Source: Sphingomonas sp. (GTDB lineage Bacteria; Pseudomonadota; Alphaproteobacteria; Sphingomonadales; Sphingomonadaceae). From it: 25,930 bases of DNA. The stretch's first letter is position 1. Every line of letters begins with the position of its first letter. Positions 23,939 to 25,930 of the stretch are shown in pieces. Made by a program: the position numbers and the translations under genes. Under the pieces are notes generated by a model, which was not told where the DNA came from, searched no databases, and saw only the letters and a list, made by a program, of their open reading frames with translations. The stretch covers positions 1 through 25,930 of the forward strand of contig JACCSV010000026.1 in NCBI GenBank assembly GCA_013812805.1. The letters run 5' to 3'.

Positions 23939-25135
23939 GTGATCGAGGTCCGCGTTCCGGACGAGCAGGAGGGTACCAAGGCGGTTGTCCGCTCCTGGCT
24001 CAAGCAGGTCGGCGACAGCGTCGCGGTCAACGACCCGCTGGTCGAGCTTGAGACCGACAAGGTTACCCAGGAGGTTCCGGCGCCGGCGGCGGGGGTGCTT
24101 GCGGAGATCCTGCTCGACACGGATGCGGAAGCGGTGCCGGGCGCGGTGCTGGGACGGATCAGCGCTGAAGATGCAGCAACAGAATCCGTTCGTGCCGAGC
24201 AAAGTCGAGGCGCGCCTGCCGAGCCGTCCGAACCACGCCCCTCGACTTCGCTCGGGACGAACGGAGATTTGGAAACAAGGTTGTCCCCCTCGGTCCGCCG
24301 CGCGTGCCTGCAACACGGGATCGACCCGGCGCGGCTCGCGGGCACGGGGCGGGGCGGGCGGGTCACTCGCGAGGATGTCGACAAGGCGGTGGCGCAAGCG
24401 ACCGTCGTCAGTGTCGGCGAGCCCGCAACCGCCCAGCCGCGCCACTTTGCCGGCGCCGACATCCCGCACGACCCGATGCGGTTGAGGATCGCCGAGAACA
24501 TGATCCGTGCGGTTTCGACGCAGCCGCACGTCACCGCGGTGTTCGAAGCCGACTTTTCGGCAATCGTCGCGCACAAGGCGGCGATTGCCGCGCGCGGGGT
24601 GAAGCTTAGTTACACCGCCTACGTCGTCGAGGCGGCCGCCCGCGCGATGGCCGCGGCGCCGGCGATCAACGGCCGCTGGGAAGACGACCGGACCGCGATC
24701 TCGCCGACCATCGACATCGGCGTCGGCACCGCGCTTGGCGAAAAGGGCTTGGTCGTCCCGGTGGTGAAGGACGCGGGCTCGCTTTCGCTTGAGAAGATCG
24801 GCGCCAGGCTGGATGACCTGACCCGCCGCGCCCGCGACGGCAAGCTGACCGGCGCCGACGTTTCGGGCGGAAGCTTCACCATCTCCAACCACGGCGTTTC
24901 CGGCTCGCTGCTCGCAGCTCCGATCATCCTCCACTCCGGCCAGGCGGCAATCCTCGGCATCGGCAAGCTCGAAAAGCGCGTGGTGGTGCGCGAGATCGGC
25001 GGGCAGGACGCGATCCTGGTTCGCCCGATGGCTTATGTGACGCTGACCATCGACCACCGAGTCGTCGACGGGCACCAGACGAACGCGTGGCTGACCCGCT
25101 TCGTCGAACTGATCGAGACCCGCGAGCAGCCGTAG
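23939..25135 (+). CDS. 2-oxo acid dehydrogenase E2 (dihydrolipoamide acyltransferase)
   Basis: The 398-residue acyltransferase takes the acyl group from E1 and makes the acyl-CoA. A single lipoyl domain covers residues 1-76, with the lipoylated K41 in ELETDKVTQEV. A linker at about 77-112 contains a palindromic-repeat insertion. The peripheral-subunit-binding domain lies at about 113-150 (LSPSVRRACLQHGIDP, GTGRGGRVTREDV). The catalytic domain follows, ending with H373 and D377 in DHRVVDG and including ISNHGVSGS. I use GTG 23939 as start, since the lipoyl domain begins at once (VIEVRVPDEQEG). It should work with the fused E1 four bases upstream and a lipoamide dehydrogenase encoded elsewhere. 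The product may be phenylacetyl-CoA, as inferred from the gene cluster. Confidence 0.92.
   Translation: MIEVRVPDEQEGTKAVVRSWLKQVGDSVAVNDPLVELETDKVTQEVPAPAAGVLAEILLDTDAEAVPGAVLGRISAEDAATESVRAEQSRGAPAEPSEPRPSTSLGTNGDLETRLSPSVRRACLQHGIDPARLAGTGRGGRVTREDVDKAVAQATVVSVGEPATAQPRHFAGADIPHDPMRLRIAENMIRAVSTQPHVTAVFEADFSAIVAHKAAIAARGVKLSYTAYVVEAAARAMAAAPAINGRWEDDRTAISPTIDIGVGTALGEKGLVVPVVKDAGSLSLEKIGARLDDLTRRARDGKLTGADVSGGSFTISNHGVSGSLLAAPIILHSGQAAILGIGKLEKRVVVREIGGQDAILVRPMAYVTLTIDHRVVDGHQTNAWLTRFVELIETREQP
24186..24264. repeat. Inverted repeat inserted inside the E2 coding sequence
   Basis: A 29-base arm (24186-24214, starting CCGTTCGTGCCGAGC) is complementary at 25 of 29 positions to a second arm (24236-24264, ending GGGACGAACGG). 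It encodes residues 83-109 of E2, exactly in the flexible linker, and keeps the frame. The arms look like the CGTTCG...AGTCGAG dispersed repeats that I recall from sphingomonad genomes. Confidence 0.8.
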
Positions 25136-25159
25136 GAACTGCGGCGCCTGCCCGTGGTT
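25135..25159 (+). promoter_or_regulatory. Candidate EcfG (general stress) promoter
   Basis: GGAAC at 25135-25139, a 16-base spacer and GGTT at 25156-25159 fit the alphaproteobacterial consensus GGAAC-N16/17-CGTT with one mismatch. It begins at the last base of the E2 stop codon and would start a short leader before the SRPBCC gene. Confidence 0.5.
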
Positions 25160-25175
25160 GACCTTCCGACGCGAT

Positions 25176-25180
25176 GGAGG
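25176..25180 (+). promoter_or_regulatory. Ribosome binding site that sets the SRPBCC start
   Basis: GGAGG lies eight bases before ATG 25189. An ATG at 25174 overlaps this site and is therefore less likely to be used. Confidence 0.65.
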
Positions 25181-25188
25181 TCCCGCAC

Positions 25189-25866
25189 ATGGCTGGCAAG
25201 GAACGAGACGAGCAAGGCACGAACGCTACGCAAAAGGCACTGATCGGGGCTGCGGTCGCCGCAGGCGCGGTGGCCTTGTTCTTCGGCCGCCGCAACGCCG
25301 ACAAGAGCGGCGATGGCGAGACGATCAGCGATGCGCCCGACCATGTGCGGAGAGATCGTGACAAGTCGAACCACGCGTTGGTCGGCAAGAGCGTTACGGT
25401 TGGCAAGCCCAAGCAGGAAATCTACGACTTCTGGCGCGATTTCACGCGCTTCCCGCAGTTCATGGACAATGTTCGGGAGGTCGAAAAGCTCGACGAGAAA
25501 CGCTCCCGCTGGCGGATCGAGGCGCCTGCCGGGACCAGCGTCGATCTGGTTACGCGGATCACCGAAGACCGCTCCGGCGAGACCATTGCCTGGGAGAGCG
25601 AGCCGGAATCGCAGATCGCCACCCAGGGACGGGTCGAGTTCCTCGATTCCGCGCCCGGCCGCGGGACGATCGTTCGGCTGACGATGACCTACGACCCGCC
25701 CGGCGGGATCATCGGCCGCGGCATCGCCAAGCTGTTCCAGCGCGAGCCGCAAGTGCAGGCGCGGCGCGACCTGCGCCGCTTCAAGCAGCTGATCGAGACC
25801 GGCGAAGTGACCACCAATGCTTCGCCTTCGGGGCGCGGCGAAGATCCGGGCGAACCCAGACTTTAG
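25189..25866 (+). CDS. SRPBCC (START-like) cyclase/dehydrase-family membrane protein
   Basis: The 225-residue protein has a charged N-terminus, one membrane segment (about residues 17-33, ALIGAAVAAGAVALFFG) and then a SRPBCC helix-grip domain (about 60-200). Family-like stretches are VGKPKQEIYDFWRDFTRFPQ, MDNVREVEKL and TRITEDRSGETIAWES. The domain binds hydrophobic ligands, but its ligand here is unknown; it is not visibly linked to the paa pathway. In alphaproteobacteria such proteins often sit next to the zinc alcohol dehydrogenase that begins just downstream, in stress-related clusters. The candidate EcfG promoter upstream supports stress control. The last 20 residues or so are polar and probably disordered. 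Confidence 0.82.
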   Translation: MAGKERDEQGTNATQKALIGAAVAAGAVALFFGRRNADKSGDGETISDAPDHVRRDRDKSNHALVGKSVTVGKPKQEIYDFWRDFTRFPQFMDNVREVEKLDEKRSRWRIEAPAGTSVDLVTRITEDRSGETIAWESEPESQIATQGRVEFLDSAPGRGTIVRLTMTYDPPGGIIGRGIAKLFQREPQVQARRDLRRFKQLIETGEVTTNASPSGRGEDPGEPRL

Positions 25867-25877
25867 GAGATCGAGAC

Positions 25878-25930
25878 ATGCGCGCACTCACCTGGCACGG
25901 CCGCCACGACGTCCGCGTCGACACGGTCGA
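25878..25930 (+). CDS. Zinc-dependent alcohol dehydrogenase, N-terminus only
   Basis: Only 17 codons are inside the window. They read MRALTWHGRHDVRVDTV, the typical opening of a zinc-dependent medium-chain alcohol dehydrogenase (the group often annotated as glutathione-dependent formaldehyde dehydrogenase-like). AGGAG at 25865-25869 overlaps the stop codon of the SRPBCC gene and lies eight bases before the ATG, so the two genes are probably cotranscribed. No catalytic residues are visible yet, so the call depends on N-terminal resemblance. Confidence 0.65.
   Translation, partial: MRALTWHGRHDVRVDTV

Noticed and set aside
22405..24576. Very long open frame on the minus strand (723 codons) opposite E1/E2
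   Set aside because: It is antisense to two clearly conserved genes, has no domain pattern, and arises from high GC codon bias. A peptide in it (SPFVPSEVEG) is simply the reverse reading of the palindromic repeat.

Overview
The window is a GC-rich chromosomal segment of an alphaproteobacterium, most likely a sphingomonad (Sphingomonas or Sphingomicrobium type). This placement is an inference. It rests on the F0 order atpI-atpB-atpE-b'-b, the ydbH-ynbE-ydbL cassette, the AT-poor codon usage, several palindromic repeat families that I recall from sphingomonad genomes, and two sites resembling the alphaproteobacterial general-stress (EcfG) promoter. There are no tRNA or rRNA genes, insertion sequences, phage genes or CRISPR arrays, and no gene-free stretch exceeds 300 bases.

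Layout. Bases 1-2582 hold the 3' part of dnaK and a complete dnaJ, separated by a cloverleaf-shaped palindromic repeat. Bases 2648-3564 hold an exported metallo-beta-lactamase-fold hydrolase broken by one missing base; it converges on purB (minus strand), with the two stop codons overlapping. Bases 4881-7041 hold a flippase-like membrane protein flanked by two copies of a 32-nt hairpin repeat, then radC (minus). Bases 7174-11019 hold the envelope cassette ydbH-ynbE-ydbL. Bases 11156-13625 hold the F0 part of ATP synthase; the F1 genes are not here. A two-CBS-domain protein follows on the minus strand.

Bases 14136-25135 are the most interesting part, a phenylacetyl-CoA catabolic cluster. The minus strand carries paaG-paaZ. 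The plus strand carries paaI-paaA-paaB-paaC-paaE and then, after a 91-base gap holding a repeat, an aromatic-type aminotransferase, a fused alpha+beta E1 of a 2-oxo acid dehydrogenase, and its lipoyl E2. Neither paaK (phenylacetate-CoA ligase) nor paaD is in the cluster. My reading is that phenylalanine is transaminated to phenylpyruvate, oxidatively decarboxylated by the E1/E2 complex straight to phenylacetyl-CoA, epoxidised by PaaABCE, isomerised by PaaG, and ring-cleaved and oxidised by PaaZ, with PaaI rescuing CoA. This would bypass free phenylacetate and PaaK. The gene order shows the linkage; the substrate of the E1/E2 pair is inferred and untested.

The window closes with a membrane-anchored SRPBCC protein and the start of a zinc alcohol dehydrogenase, preceded by an EcfG-like promoter and so probably part of the general stress response.
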